This document shows, piece by piece, positions 26,040-34,470 of a stretch of 64,000 nucleotides of DNA (its first letter is position 1; each line of letters opens with the position of its first letter). The stretch is from Actinomycetes bacterium. Its GTDB lineage: Bacteria; Actinomycetota; Coriobacteriia; Coriobacteriales; JAEZZM01. The position numbers and the translations under genes were made by a program. The notes under the pieces were generated by a model that did not search any database, was not told the DNA's origin, and saw only the letters and a list, made by a program, of their open reading frames with translations. Location of the stretch: the NCBI GenBank assembly GCA_023418575.1, contig JAEZZM010000044.1, forward strand, positions 69,944-133,943, written 5' to 3'.

Positions 26040-26705
26040 ATGAGCAAGAAGTCATATCTTTTTGCAGTTAGCTTATGCTTAGCTGCCACCATGGGTTTAT
26101 ATGGTTGTTCTGGACAGAGTGCAGAAAAGCCAGCAGAAAAGCCCGCCGCAAATGCAGCTGCAGATAAGCAGGAAACTCAAAAAGAAGAACAGAAAAAGAC
26201 TCAAGAAGTGTCTCTTTCTGAGTGGAATGGCAGCTGGAATAACATTGTAAATTACCTTGATGATCCAGAGCTTGCTGCTTCATTTGAAGAGGTAGGCAAG
26301 CGTGAGAACATCTCAGGCGATGAGGCAAAGGCTAAACTCAAAGAAAGACGCAAGTTTGAGTACGGTGCTCTTAAGGTTGAGGGCAACAAAATGAGCTTCT
26401 TTGATAACTTTGAGGACAAGGGTGGCAAACTTATTGGTACCGGTGAGTACAAATTTGTTAAGTCCGAGAAGGTAAAGCACGGCAATCATGATCTTGAGTT
26501 TGATCTCTTTGAGGCAACAAATGCTGACGCTCCTCAAAAGTTTATTGCTCTTATGCCCATCCACGGTGAGGAGTCATTAACTCACTTCCATATGCGCTAC
26601 GGTTCAGATGCAGACAAGCTTCTTGATCCTGAATCAAAATGGTTCCCTGCATTGGTAAAGACTACCACCACCATGGATCAACTTAAGGACGAGATTACCG
26701 AGTAA
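26040..26705 (+). CDS. zinT: ZinT/YodA-domain zinc-binding lipoprotein
   Basis: Secreted lipoprotein that probably captures Zn(II) and passes it to ZnuA. In 221 residues there is a Sec signal with lipobox LYGC (Cys23), a low-complexity Ala/Lys/Glu/Gln linker (about 25-56) and a ZinT domain with the family motif HFHMRYG (about 182-188) plus His147, His150 and His175 as further metal ligands. E. coli ZinT is periplasmic, not lipidated; the lipid anchor suits a monoderm cell. ATG at 26040 has AAGGAGG upstream. First gene of the zinc cluster. Confidence 0.92.
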   Translation: MSKKSYLFAVSLCLAATMGLYGCSGQSAEKPAEKPAANAAADKQETQKEEQKKTQEVSLSEWNGSWNNIVNYLDDPELAASFEEVGKRENISGDEAKAKLKERRKFEYGALKVEGNKMSFFDNFEDKGGKLIGTGEYKFVKSEKVKHGNHDLEFDLFEATNADAPQKFIALMPIHGEESLTHFHMRYGSDADKLLDPESKWFPALVKTTTTMDQLKDEITE

Positions 26706-26795
26706 GCAACTTGGTATCCTTAAACCAATCCTTACAGTTAAGCGTTTTTGGATAGTTTGATATTTCAAAACCCAAAAACACTTGCTAAACTTTTA

Positions 26796-26833
26796 GAGGG
26801 CTACCAGCTAAAGATTAAGGGCAGGTAGCCCTC
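26796..26833 (+). terminator. 10-bp perfect hairpin between zinT and znuA
   Basis: GAGGGCTACC at 26796-26805 pairs exactly with GGTAGCCCTC at 26824-26833. No U-run follows. It could be a partial terminator or an RNA-processing element giving zinT more transcript than znuA. Confidence 0.5.
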
Positions 26834-26870
26834 CAGCATATCTTCTACAGAATTTTGGAGGTTAATAGAG

Positions 26871-28202
26871 GTGAAACAACTACAAGCTAGATCGTCAATA
26901 AGCAGACGCTCTTTTATCGGAGCAGGCCTAAGCCTTTGTGCGGCCGGTCTTATCGGCACAAGCGGCTGTACAAAGTCTGATTCGCAGGGCGATAAACCGC
27001 TGATTTACACCTCCTTTTTCCCTATTCAAAATCTTGTTGAAGATATAGCTGGGGACAGTGTTGAAGTGCGCCAATTCATGGCCCCTGGAAAAGATCCTCA
27101 CCTGTGGGAGCCCACGCCTAAGGCCATGAAGGAGCTCGCTAAAGCTGAGCTTCTCATTGTTAACGGCGCTAATATGGAGCGTTGGCTGGATCAGGTTAAA
27201 GATGCCCTTCCCCATCTTGAGGTATTGACCTTATCTGACAGCGTTGAGCTTATTACCTATAAGGGAGCTGCCGCAGAAGGTGACTTTCAGTACTTAGCCA
27301 AGCTACCCGAAGGCATCACAGAGCTTGGCATTGAGTTTGGACATACTCATGAGGATATCATGCGTGTCTGCTTCTTTAACAATACAGAAAACCTCAAAGA
27401 TCAGGCACTTATTAACGCCTGCAAAAAAGCGATGGAGCAAAAAGGCAGCGTTGTAGGGCAGCGTACCACTACTTCTGTTGCCGATAAGACCGTCTACGGT
27501 ATTGAGATGGGGCATGAATCAGGTCATGTGGACTTTGTCTTACCTGAGGCAGGAAACTGGTACTTTATATCCGACCGCGTTTCAGAGCAGCTCTTACCCT
27601 ATGATTTGGTTGATATGAAAAACGAGCTGCTTCAAGAAGAAGTAATTATGGATACCTCATCTTCAGGCCTTGATAAGATCACCTATGACCCACACTCTTG
27701 GCTGTCGCTACAAAACGCAAAACGCTATTGCGCCACCATCCATGATGAGCTTATTAAACGCTATCCTGACAATGAGCGCAGCTACAGAAAAAACAAACTA
27801 CAAGTTGTGGATGCCTTGACTGATCTTGGTACTGAATACTCTGAGAAGTTTAAAAACACGCGCATCAAGGCCTTTGTAACCGCACACTATGCTTTTGAGT
27901 ATCTGTCTCAGGAGTTTGGCTTACAGCAGTTCCCCTTACAAGGTCTTACCTCTATGGAAGCTCCCAGCTTAAAGACTATTAGAAAAGCTGTAGATTTTTG
28001 CAAGTATCACGGCATTAATACCATCTTTTATGAGTATGGCACCGAGACTAAAAATGCTCAGGTATTAGCTTCAGAGCTGGGAGGTCAAACAGCGCCTTTA
28101 GCATCTATGGAATATGCAAGCAAAGACAATACTGATATGCCCGATGGTTATCTTGGCTACATGAAGATGAACCTAGAAAATCTGTATCAGTCCATGCTTT
28201 AA
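26871..28202 (+). CDS. znuA: Zinc ABC transporter substrate-binding lipoprotein ZnuA, with large insertion
   Basis: Cluster A-I metal-binding protein. The N-terminal signal carries a twin-arginine motif SRRSFIG (11-17) and a lipobox ending at Cys33, so it is likely a Tat-exported lipoprotein. Metal ligands are visible in GKDPHLWEP (His77) and DPHSW (His275). Between them lies an insertion of about 130 residues (roughly 131-268) with HTH (158-160), His215 and His219 in place of the usual short His-rich loop; the total of 443 compares with about 310 in E. coli. The start is GTG at 26871 behind GGAGG. Confidence 0.9.
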   Translation: MKQLQARSSISRRSFIGAGLSLCAAGLIGTSGCTKSDSQGDKPLIYTSFFPIQNLVEDIAGDSVEVRQFMAPGKDPHLWEPTPKAMKELAKAELLIVNGANMERWLDQVKDALPHLEVLTLSDSVELITYKGAAAEGDFQYLAKLPEGITELGIEFGHTHEDIMRVCFFNNTENLKDQALINACKKAMEQKGSVVGQRTTTSVADKTVYGIEMGHESGHVDFVLPEAGNWYFISDRVSEQLLPYDLVDMKNELLQEEVIMDTSSSGLDKITYDPHSWLSLQNAKRYCATIHDELIKRYPDNERSYRKNKLQVVDALTDLGTEYSEKFKNTRIKAFVTAHYAFEYLSQEFGLQQFPLQGLTSMEAPSLKTIRKAVDFCKYHGINTIFYEYGTETKNAQVLASELGGQTAPLASMEYASKDNTDMPDGYLGYMKMNLENLYQSML

Positions 28203-28215
28203 GGGATAAAAAGAC

Positions 28216-28339
28216 GCAAAACTGCAGATCTATAAGCAGCTTGCAGTTTGCTTAAGCAGATAGATCTATTATGTTATTCAAGGTTTTACAGTTCTTGCAA
28301 ATATCTCTGAGGCTTATAGCCTCCTTACCTATTTGCAAG
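28216..28339 (+). promoter_or_regulatory. Competing hairpins between znuA and znuC
   Basis: Three inverted repeats occupy this gap. GCAAAACTGCA (28216-28226) pairs with TGCAGTTTGC (28242-28251) with one bulge. AGATCTAT (28226-28233) pairs with ATAGATCT (28260-28267), overlapping the first stem. CTTGCAAATA (28294-28303) pairs with TATTTGCAAG (28330-28339) around an inner GAGGC/GCCTC. The overlapping stems are mutually exclusive in part, as in attenuators. Confidence 0.55.
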
Positions 28340-28369
28340 CTTCAAAAGATATAAGAAAGTTAGGTGAGC

Positions 28370-29041
28370 ATGAGTGCAATATCTTTAGATAAACTCTCTT
28401 TTGGCTACACCTCTGAGCTTGTCTTACAAGATGTAAGCCTAGAGGTTAAGCAAGGTGAGTTTGTCTGCCTTGTTGGCGGTAACGGCGCTGGCAAATCAAC
28501 ACTGCTTAAACTTATTTTGGGTGAGCTTAAGCCCAAAAGCGGTGAAGTTAAATTGCTTGGTACGCCCTTATCGGAAATTAAAAGCTTTAAAGAAATAGGG
28601 TATGTTCCCCAGGTAAATGTGGTAAATAAGATATCTTTTCCCATTACCTGTAGAGAGCTTGTAGTCCTTAATTTATATGAGGATTTTGGACCAGTTAAAA
28701 TTCCTCGCAAGCGCCACTATGAACGTGCCGAAGAGCAACTTAGAGAAATGGGTCTGGGTGCTTATATCAAAACGCCATTTAATGAGCTTTCAGGCGGCCT
28801 ACAGCAGCGCACTATGATTTCTAGAGCTCTTATTAACAAACCTAAACTCTTGATTCTAGATGAGCCCACAGCAGGAGTTGACCCTAAGAGCAAAGATCTC
28901 TTCTTTGAACTTCTACATGAGCTCAAAACCAAGCACAATATTACCGTGCTTTTGGTAACTCACGAGATTGAACTTGTTAAAGAGCATGTAGAGCTCGATA
29001 AGATCTATCGCATTGAGAATGGAGGGCTTGTTCATGCTTGA
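28370..29041 (+). CDS. znuC: Zinc ABC transporter ATP-binding protein
   Basis: ATPase energising zinc import with ZnuA and ZnuB. Walker A GGNGAGKST (about 36-44), signature LSGGLQQRT and Walker B LLILDEPTAGVD are intact. About 223 residues, slightly short for the family. The start could be GTG 28364 or ATG 28370; the ATG gives better spacing from AGG. Its 3' end overlaps znuB by eight bases, so translation is probably coupled. Confidence 0.92.
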   Translation: MSAISLDKLSFGYTSELVLQDVSLEVKQGEFVCLVGGNGAGKSTLLKLILGELKPKSGEVKLLGTPLSEIKSFKEIGYVPQVNVVNKISFPITCRELVVLNLYEDFGPVKIPRKRHYERAEEQLREMGLGAYIKTPFNELSGGLQQRTMISRALINKPKLLILDEPTAGVDPKSKDLFFELLHELKTKHNITVLLVTHEIELVKEHVELDKIYRIENGGLVHA

Positions 29042-29852
29042 GTTTGATTTTATGCGCCGCACCCTTATGGTGGGCTTTATGCTATCTATTGCTGTACCTC
29101 TTATTGGTATCATTATGGTTAATCGCCGCACCTCAATGGTTGGAGATGCGCTGAGCCACACCTCTTTGGCTGGTGTTGGATTGGGTCTTATCATGGGCTT
29201 TAGCCCCGTTATTGGCGCTATTTTGGTATGTATTGTTTCAGCCTTTTCTATTGAAGGTATTAGAAAGCGCTTTCCCCAATATGGCGATATGGCCGTTGCG
29301 GTAATTATGAGTGCCGGTCTGGGTTTAGCAGTTATTCTAAGCGACCTAGCTCCTGGTGGTAACTCCTTTGAGGCCTACCTATTTGGTTCAATTTCAGCAG
29401 TAAGCAATGTTGATGTGGTGGGTACCTTCATTGTCTTTTTAGCCGTTATAGCTGCAAGTGTAATTTGCTATGGCGGTCTGCTAGATCTGGTTATCGATCA
29501 TAACTTAGCCCGTTTGGCAGGCGTAAAAACCAAGCTTGTAAACGGTGTCTTTACCCTGCTTACTGCAATTACTGTTGCTCTTGCTTGCAAGGTAGTAGGA
29601 GCTTTGTTAGTTGCATCACTTATAGTACTCCCTGTTGCAAGCTCTCTTATAGTGGCGCGCAGCTACAAGCAGGCATTTATGATTTCCATTGTCCTGGGCA
29701 TTATTTACACCATGCTTGGAATTACAGTAAGCTACTACCTAGATGTTAGACCTGGTGGTGCTATTGTTATAAATGCCGTAATTGGTATGCTACTCTTCTT
29801 GCTCTATGCTAAGTTTAGAAAGATTAGCAACAAGCTTCCAGAGAGCCTCTAA
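29034..29852 (+). CDS. znuB: Zinc ABC transporter permease
   Basis: Integral membrane component of the zinc importer (ABC-3 family), about 272 residues and eight or so membrane segments. The family stretch GDALSHTSLAGVGLGL is present near residue 40. I set the start at ATG 29034, seven bases after GGAGGG and inside the end of znuC; the frame is open further upstream to TTG 29013. Manganese or iron are possible alternative substrates of this family, but the zinT gene and the Zur-like box favour zinc. Confidence 0.92.
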   Translation: MLEFDFMRRTLMVGFMLSIAVPLIGIIMVNRRTSMVGDALSHTSLAGVGLGLIMGFSPVIGAILVCIVSAFSIEGIRKRFPQYGDMAVAVIMSAGLGLAVILSDLAPGGNSFEAYLFGSISAVSNVDVVGTFIVFLAVIAASVICYGGLLDLVIDHNLARLAGVKTKLVNGVFTLLTAITVALACKVVGALLVASLIVLPVASSLIVARSYKQAFMISIVLGIIYTMLGITVSYYLDVRPGGAIVINAVIGMLLFLLYAKFRKISNKLPESL

Positions 29853-29943
29853 GCCTTAAGCCCAGGCTTTCCATTAGATATAAGCTAAGGTAGGCTTACA
29901 GATGGCTTATGGGTAGCTTATAAAGCAAAGATCAACGCAAAAG

Positions 29944-29979
29944 AAATCCCTTGGTTTCAGATGAGACCAAGGGATTTTT
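29944..29979. terminator. Bidirectional terminator between zinc and iron operons
   Basis: AAATCCCTTGGT at 29944-29955 pairs with ACCAAGGGATTT at 29966-29977, continuing into TTTTT on the plus strand. It ends the zinc operon and probably also the convergent siderophore operon, since T-rich sequence flanks both sides. Confidence 0.85.
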
Positions 29980-30034
29980 CTTAGGAATTGTTTTGAGTTT
30001 ATTACACTAAAAGAGCCTAAACTCTATTTAAGGC

Positions 30035-31036
30035 CTATTTAACAAACTCCTCAACATCTTTAAGCATGATGTCAAATGCGGTGAGTCCACCTTCTGCAGT
30101 GTACCAAATTGCTGGATGTGAGAAGATAACTACCTTTTGGTTCTTAGCAGCATTGGTGCTGTTTACCAACTCATTATCCAGGATTTCTTTAGCAAGCTTT
30201 GCGCCCTTTGCGTTGATAGCTGCATCTCTATCAAGAACAAAGATCCACTCAGGATTAAGCTTAGCCAAGGTCTCAAATGAAGACTCATTACCGTGAGTTG
30301 AGGTAACCTGTCCATCAGCAAGATTCTTGAAACCTACTTCATTGCTTACCAATGAGCAGCGACCATCCTTACCAAGGATGTTGAAAGAACCAGAGGTGCA
30401 AAGACCCACAACGGCACTTGCGCCATTAGCCTTACTCTTAAGAGCATCAATACGCTTTTGGAAGTCAGCCATTTTTGCCTCAACTACATCATCTGCATCA
30501 AACATGCTTTCAATAGTCTTGGCGTTTTCTTTGGTTGACTCAAGTACACCCTTGCTGCTGTCGACAGCAAGATATACTACAGGAGCAATCTTAGAAAGCT
30601 CATCATATTTTTTAGCAAGACGACCACCAATGAAAATAACATCGGGCTGGGCAGCCATCAAAGCTTCCATGTCTGGCTCTTTGATAGTACCAACATTGGC
30701 TACCTTGCTGGTATCCATATATTTTTGAAGGTAGTCGATTTTGGTTTGTGCACTTGCTACAACCTTATCGCCCTTACCAATGTTGTCGATAATATCAAGA
30801 GATGCAAGATCAAGAACAGCAATGCGCTGTGGCTCATAAGGAACCTCAAGATCTACAAGCTCTTTAGCGCCATTAAGGCTCTTAATGGTCACCTTAGAGG
30901 GCTTTTGAGCATCAGTAGAGCTCTGTGCCTTATCGTCTGCAGGAGCAGTCTGCTGAGACTGAGCAGAGCAGCCTACAAGAGCAAGCATGCATGCAACAAT
31001 GCATGACATAACAAGGACGAGAAAACCTTTCTTCAT
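30035..31036 (-). CDS. Siderophore ABC transporter substrate-binding lipoprotein (YclQ/CeuE type)
   Basis: Captures ferric siderophore outside the membrane. From ATG 31036 (AAAGGA upstream) it is 333 residues with a Sec lipoprotein signal ending LVGC (Cys23) and a FecB/PBP domain opening with PQRIAVLDLASLDIIDNIG, very like YclQ/CeuE proteins. The open frame extends upstream to 31123, but that part lacks a signal and follows the ATPase stop. Gene order permease-permease-ATPase-binding protein equals yclNOPQ/ceuBCDE, whose ligands are catecholates such as petrobactin or enterobactin breakdown products; the ligand here is unknown. Confidence 0.9.
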   Translation of the reverse strand: MKKGFLVLVMSCIVACMLALVGCSAQSQQTAPADDKAQSSTDAQKPSKVTIKSLNGAKELVDLEVPYEPQRIAVLDLASLDIIDNIGKGDKVVASAQTKIDYLQKYMDTSKVANVGTIKEPDMEALMAAQPDVIFIGGRLAKKYDELSKIAPVVYLAVDSSKGVLESTKENAKTIESMFDADDVVEAKMADFQKRIDALKSKANGASAVVGLCTSGSFNILGKDGRCSLVSNEVGFKNLADGQVTSTHGNESSFETLAKLNPEWIFVLDRDAAINAKGAKLAKEILDNELVNSTNAAKNQKVVIFSHPAIWYTAEGGLTAFDIMLKDVEEFVK

Positions 31037-31070
31037 AACGATCCTTTCTCTTCTTCGTCCAATGAATGAC

Positions 31071-31823
31071 CTAGTAATACAAAGACAGCGGTTTGCCTGC
31101 CACTTCAATAACCTCAAAATCAACCTTGTAGATCTTTTTTAAGGTATCAGCCTGAATGACTTTTGAAACCTCGTCAAAGGCTGCAACTTCTCCATCAAGA
31201 AAAGCGCAGATATAATCGGAATAAAAGGCTGCATAATTGATTTCATGCAGCACTAAAATAACGGTCTTACCCAGCTCATCACAGAGCCTGCGAACCATTT
31301 TCATCATGTTTGAAGCATGGTAAATATCCAAGTTATTAGTGGGCTCATCTAAGAGCACATAATCTGTATCCTGGGCAATTACCATTGCAATATAAGCACG
31401 CTGACGCTGACCGCCTGAAAGCTCATCTATAAAGCGATCTTCAAATTCTTCGAGTTCCATATATGCAAGAGCTTGGTTAATAATCTTTACGTCTTCAGCA
31501 GTAAGATGTGAACCAGAATAAGGAAAGCGACCAAAACTGACCAGCTCTCTTACCGTAAGCTTCATTTGCACATTGTTTGTCTGTGTTAGAATGGCAAGCC
31601 TTTTAGAGAGCTCCTTGCTCTTCCAGTCCTTAAGGTCTTTTCCCTCAAAGATGATCTCTCCCTCGTCAGAAGAGATAAGCCTAGAAATCATGCCCATAAC
31701 CGTTGATTTACCAGCTCCATTAGGACCGATAAAAGAGGTAATTTTGCCTTTGGGAATTTCCAAGCTGACTGATTTTGTGACGGTCTTATCGCCATAACGC
31801 TTAGTTAGATTTTTGATTTGCAT
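31071..31823 (-). CDS. Iron-siderophore ABC transporter ATP-binding protein (YclP/CeuD type)
   Basis: Energises ferric-siderophore import. The 250 residues carry Walker A GPNGAGKST (about 33-41), signature LSGGQRQRAYIAM and Walker B YVLLDEPTNNLD, followed by the H-loop LVLHEINYA. ATG at 31823. It is 12 bases downstream of the second permease gene and 34 bases before the binding-protein start. Confidence 0.93.
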   Translation of the reverse strand: MQIKNLTKRYGDKTVTKSVSLEIPKGKITSFIGPNGAGKSTVMGMISRLISSDEGEIIFEGKDLKDWKSKELSKRLAILTQTNNVQMKLTVRELVSFGRFPYSGSHLTAEDVKIINQALAYMELEEFEDRFIDELSGGQRQRAYIAMVIAQDTDYVLLDEPTNNLDIYHASNMMKMVRRLCDELGKTVILVLHEINYAAFYSDYICAFLDGEVAAFDEVSKVIQADTLKKIYKVDFEVIEVAGKPLSLYY

Positions 31824-31835
31824 AGCTCTCTCCTC

Positions 31836-32918
31836 TTATCTACTCTGGGTCTGTGGGCCAGACTTCAGTAAGAGATACAAGAAGTAAAGGCCACCAAAAA
31901 CGGTAATAAATACAGAAACGGGGATGGCGTAAATAAAGACATGCTCTACAATAAGTTGGCCTGCCACCAGCACTATCATGCCAAAGAGAACAGAGCCCAA
32001 AATGAGCTGACTATGCTTATAGGTCTTAAGAAGCTGCCTAGAGAGATTGGCTAAGATAAGGCCTAAAAATGAAATGGGACCAACCATGGCAGTTGCAATA
32101 GCTATACAGAGCACCACACCCAAGAGCAAGGCTCTAATGGTCTTATCGTAATCTACTCCCAAGTTGATGGCTGGATCCTTGCCCAAGGTTATTACATCAA
32201 GCAAGGCGAGCTGCCTGCGTAACAAAAAGACAACACAGATCAGGAATACCGCACCGCTAAGAAGGATTTTAGAATTTACATTAGAAAAGCTAGCAACCAA
32301 GGTTGCCAAGAGTGAGTCGTACTCATTGGGATCCATAACTCGAGTAAGCGTATTTTGAATAGAACCAAAGAGGCTGGTTAAAACTGTACCAATAAGTAAG
32401 ACATATAAGACGTTATAATTGGTCTTTTTAAACAAATAGCTGTAAACAAAGGTTGCAAGTACTGCCATGATCACAAGGTCAACCATAAAAGCATAATTTG
32501 CATTTACCACAAGTATAGAGCTTGAGCCCAAGACAAAGTACACCGCCGTATGTATAAGGGTATACATTGAATTCATGCCCAGCAGACAGGGGGTAACAAT
32601 ATTGTTCTTAATGATGGACTGAAACACAATGGTTGCCCCACCAATGGCACATGCTGCAATAAGCATGGCGATAAGGCGCGGAGCACGCAAGCTTAAGGCA
32701 TAATTCATAAGCATGCTATTAGAAAAATTAAGATCAACTAGCAGATAGGCTGCAATTGCCACCAGGCTTAAGACGCACATAATGCTAATGCGACGAATAT
32801 TTCTATAATAAACGGCTGTTTTATATGCTGCTAAAGGTCGCTCTTCTTGCTTTTTTGTCCCTAAAAAGCCGGAACTACCAGCAGCTCTTTTATCTAATGC
32901 AGCTTCTGATTTAAGCAT
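31836..32918 (-). CDS. Iron-siderophore ABC transporter permease (YclO/CeuC type)
   Basis: FecCD-family permease, 360 residues with about nine to ten membrane segments after an unusually long polar N-terminus (about 45 residues). The family coupling segment appears as GPISFLGLILANLSR near residue 286. ATG at 32918 overlaps the end of the first permease gene by eight bases, so the two are translationally coupled and probably form a heterodimer. Confidence 0.92.
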   Translation of the reverse strand: MLKSEAALDKRAAGSSGFLGTKKQEERPLAAYKTAVYYRNIRRISIMCVLSLVAIAAYLLVDLNFSNSMLMNYALSLRAPRLIAMLIAACAIGGATIVFQSIIKNNIVTPCLLGMNSMYTLIHTAVYFVLGSSSILVVNANYAFMVDLVIMAVLATFVYSYLFKKTNYNVLYVLLIGTVLTSLFGSIQNTLTRVMDPNEYDSLLATLVASFSNVNSKILLSGAVFLICVVFLLRRQLALLDVITLGKDPAINLGVDYDKTIRALLLGVVLCIAIATAMVGPISFLGLILANLSRQLLKTYKHSQLILGSVLFGMIVLVAGQLIVEHVFIYAIPVSVFITVFGGLYFLYLLLKSGPQTQSR

Positions 32919-33945
32919 GAGCCTTTCCCTCCTCTAGCTTATTTCTACGGCCAAGTTTAATTGCTGTCCTTCCATGTTTAAGCCTATACATAAGCATGGC
33001 GATAAAGACTACCGAACCAAATATGCCTACGATAAGATCTATGGGCAGCTCATAAGGGAAGATGACTATGCGTGCGATAAGGTCGCACACCAGCACAAAA
33101 AGTGCTCCAAAAAGACCAACATCAACAAGCGTTCCTCTGATTTTATCGCCCTTAAACATAGCCACAATGTTGGGGACGATAAGTCCAATATATGAGATGG
33201 AGCCCACTACCACCACTACAGAAGCGGTTATCATTGCTGCAATGGTAAGACCGCCAAATAAAACTAGGTTGTAATTAACTCCCAAATTTTTTGAGAAGTC
33301 ACGTCCCATACCCACAATATTGAAGTGATTTGAAAAGATGTAAGCCAAGATAACCAAGGGAACTGCCAGATATACAAGCTCATAGCGTCCTCTTACTACC
33401 AGAGAAAAATGACCTACGAGCCAGGTAGAAAGTGCCTGATTCATCTCAAATTGAAAGGCTATAAAGCTGGTAATACCGCCTATAACGTTGCCAAACATGA
33501 TTCCTACCAAAGGAACCATTACCACATCTTTAAATTGCATACGCTGAATAAACCACACAAAGATCCAGGTGCCTAAAATTGCAGTACAAAAGGCAAAGGC
33601 AGCCCTAGACCAAATGGTAGAGGCTGGCATAAAAACTAAGGCCAAAAGAATGCCCAATTGGGCAGAAGAAATAGTTGCTCCAGTTGTTGGAGATACAAAC
33701 TTATTCATGCAGAGCTGCTGCATAATAAGACCTGCAATACTCATTCCAACACCAGTGCAGATAATGGCTAGAAGACGTGGAAAACGTGAAATCAATAACA
33801 CTTCTAAGCCACTTAAACCTTGCTCTGTTTGAGTAGTGTCAAGGTCAAGAGCCCCCACAAAAAGAGAGCCAAAAGATACCAGCGCTAATAAAATAGCAAG
33901 CACAATGGTAGATCTACTGAGCTTAATATGATCACCCCTCTTCAC
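32911..33945 (-). CDS. Iron-siderophore ABC transporter permease (YclN/CeuB type)
   Basis: FecCD-family permease and first gene of the operon, 344 residues with about nine membrane segments. The coupling motif is visible as VGSISYIGLIVPNIVAMFKG near 242-261. The start is GTG at 33945. Upstream is a long non-coding leader with a candidate regulated promoter at about 34.23 kb. Confidence 0.92.
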   Translation of the reverse strand: MKRGDHIKLSRSTIVLAILLALVSFGSLFVGALDLDTTQTEQGLSGLEVLLISRFPRLLAIICTGVGMSIAGLIMQQLCMNKFVSPTTGATISSAQLGILLALVFMPASTIWSRAAFAFCTAILGTWIFVWFIQRMQFKDVVMVPLVGIMFGNVIGGITSFIAFQFEMNQALSTWLVGHFSLVVRGRYELVYLAVPLVILAYIFSNHFNIVGMGRDFSKNLGVNYNLVLFGGLTIAAMITASVVVVVGSISYIGLIVPNIVAMFKGDKIRGTLVDVGLFGALFVLVCDLIARIVIFPYELPIDLIVGIFGSVVFIAMLMYRLKHGRTAIKLGRRNKLEEGKAHA

Positions 33946-34230
33946 GCGCCAAGCTCCCCAGATCCATAAGATGAACGCTTATCAGTCCCCTTTAGCCTTT
34001 TGTTGCCCTGTACTTTTACAAGCCTGCACTCTTGCAGCCTTGTACATACTTCTTGCACTCTTGGCACAAGATGGGCACAAAAGCTTATGACTTTTGCGTA
34101 AAGAATAGCTCAGTTTTTTAAACCCCTTATTTAAAAGTGAGTCTAAAGGTAGAGCCCTATCCTATCTATTCACATGCTCATGATGCTTGTGATGGTTGGG
34201 AAAGCTTGGTGATGTCTAGCTTCTTTTTGA

Positions 34231-34258
34231 ACTATAACAGAAAATATGTTAATGTCTA
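34231..34258 (-). promoter_or_regulatory. Candidate iron-regulated promoter with operator palindrome
   Basis: On the minus strand TAGACA, a 16-base spacer and TATAGT form a plausible sigma-70-type promoter. The spacer contains TAACA-N7-TGTTA (34235-34251), an inverted repeat placed where a repressor such as Fur or DtxR would block RNA polymerase. The half-site resembles the TetR-region palindrome, so the repressor identity is open. Confidence 0.4.
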
Positions 34259-34320
34259 GCGACTTACTTTGTTTTTGCAATTCTCAACACTTAAGCGGTC
34301 AATATTGCTATAAAAATTAG

Positions 34321-34368
34321 CACATTATGGCTGATTACTGCTTTTACTGGTTTATAGCCTCTAATGTG
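34321..34368 (-). terminator. Second terminator downstream of opp operon
   Basis: CACATTA (34321-34327) pairs with TAATGTG (34362-34368), with inner GGCT/AGCC pairing. Read on the minus strand the stem is followed by CTAATTTTTATAG. It lies just beyond the stronger terminator at 34404-34433, forming a tandem pair. Confidence 0.5.
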
Positions 34369-34403
34369 GTTACAAAGATATGAAAACGAGGATACAAAAA
34401 AGA

Positions 34404-34433
34404 AAGACCCAAGAGCTTTGAGCCTTGGGTCTT
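34404..34433 (-). terminator. Terminator of the oligopeptide transport operon
   Basis: AAGACCCAAG (34404-34413) pairs perfectly with CTTGGGTCTT (34424-34433). On the minus strand the stem continues into TCTTTTTTG, a good U-tract, about 40 bases after the binding-protein stop. Confidence 0.85.
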
Positions 34434-34470
34434 TTCCTCACTTATGAGCTATACATGCATTAGTTTTTGA

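Larger units (their letters stand above)
33946..34403 (-). other. Long leader region of the siderophore operon
   Basis: About 460 bases without a convincing gene on either strand. It holds the candidate promoter (34231-34258), a 40-bp-spaced direct repeat of ATGTCTAGC (34212-34220 and 34252-34260) and, at its right end, a hairpin belonging to the opp operon. If the promoter is right, the mRNA leader is about 280 nucleotides. I found no known riboswitch in it. Confidence 0.5.

Noticed and set aside
30035..31123. Start of the siderophore-binding protein at 31123
   Set aside because: The first 29 residues are Arg/Trp-rich and precede a perfect lipoprotein signal starting at ATG 31036 with AAAGGA; the shorter form was used.
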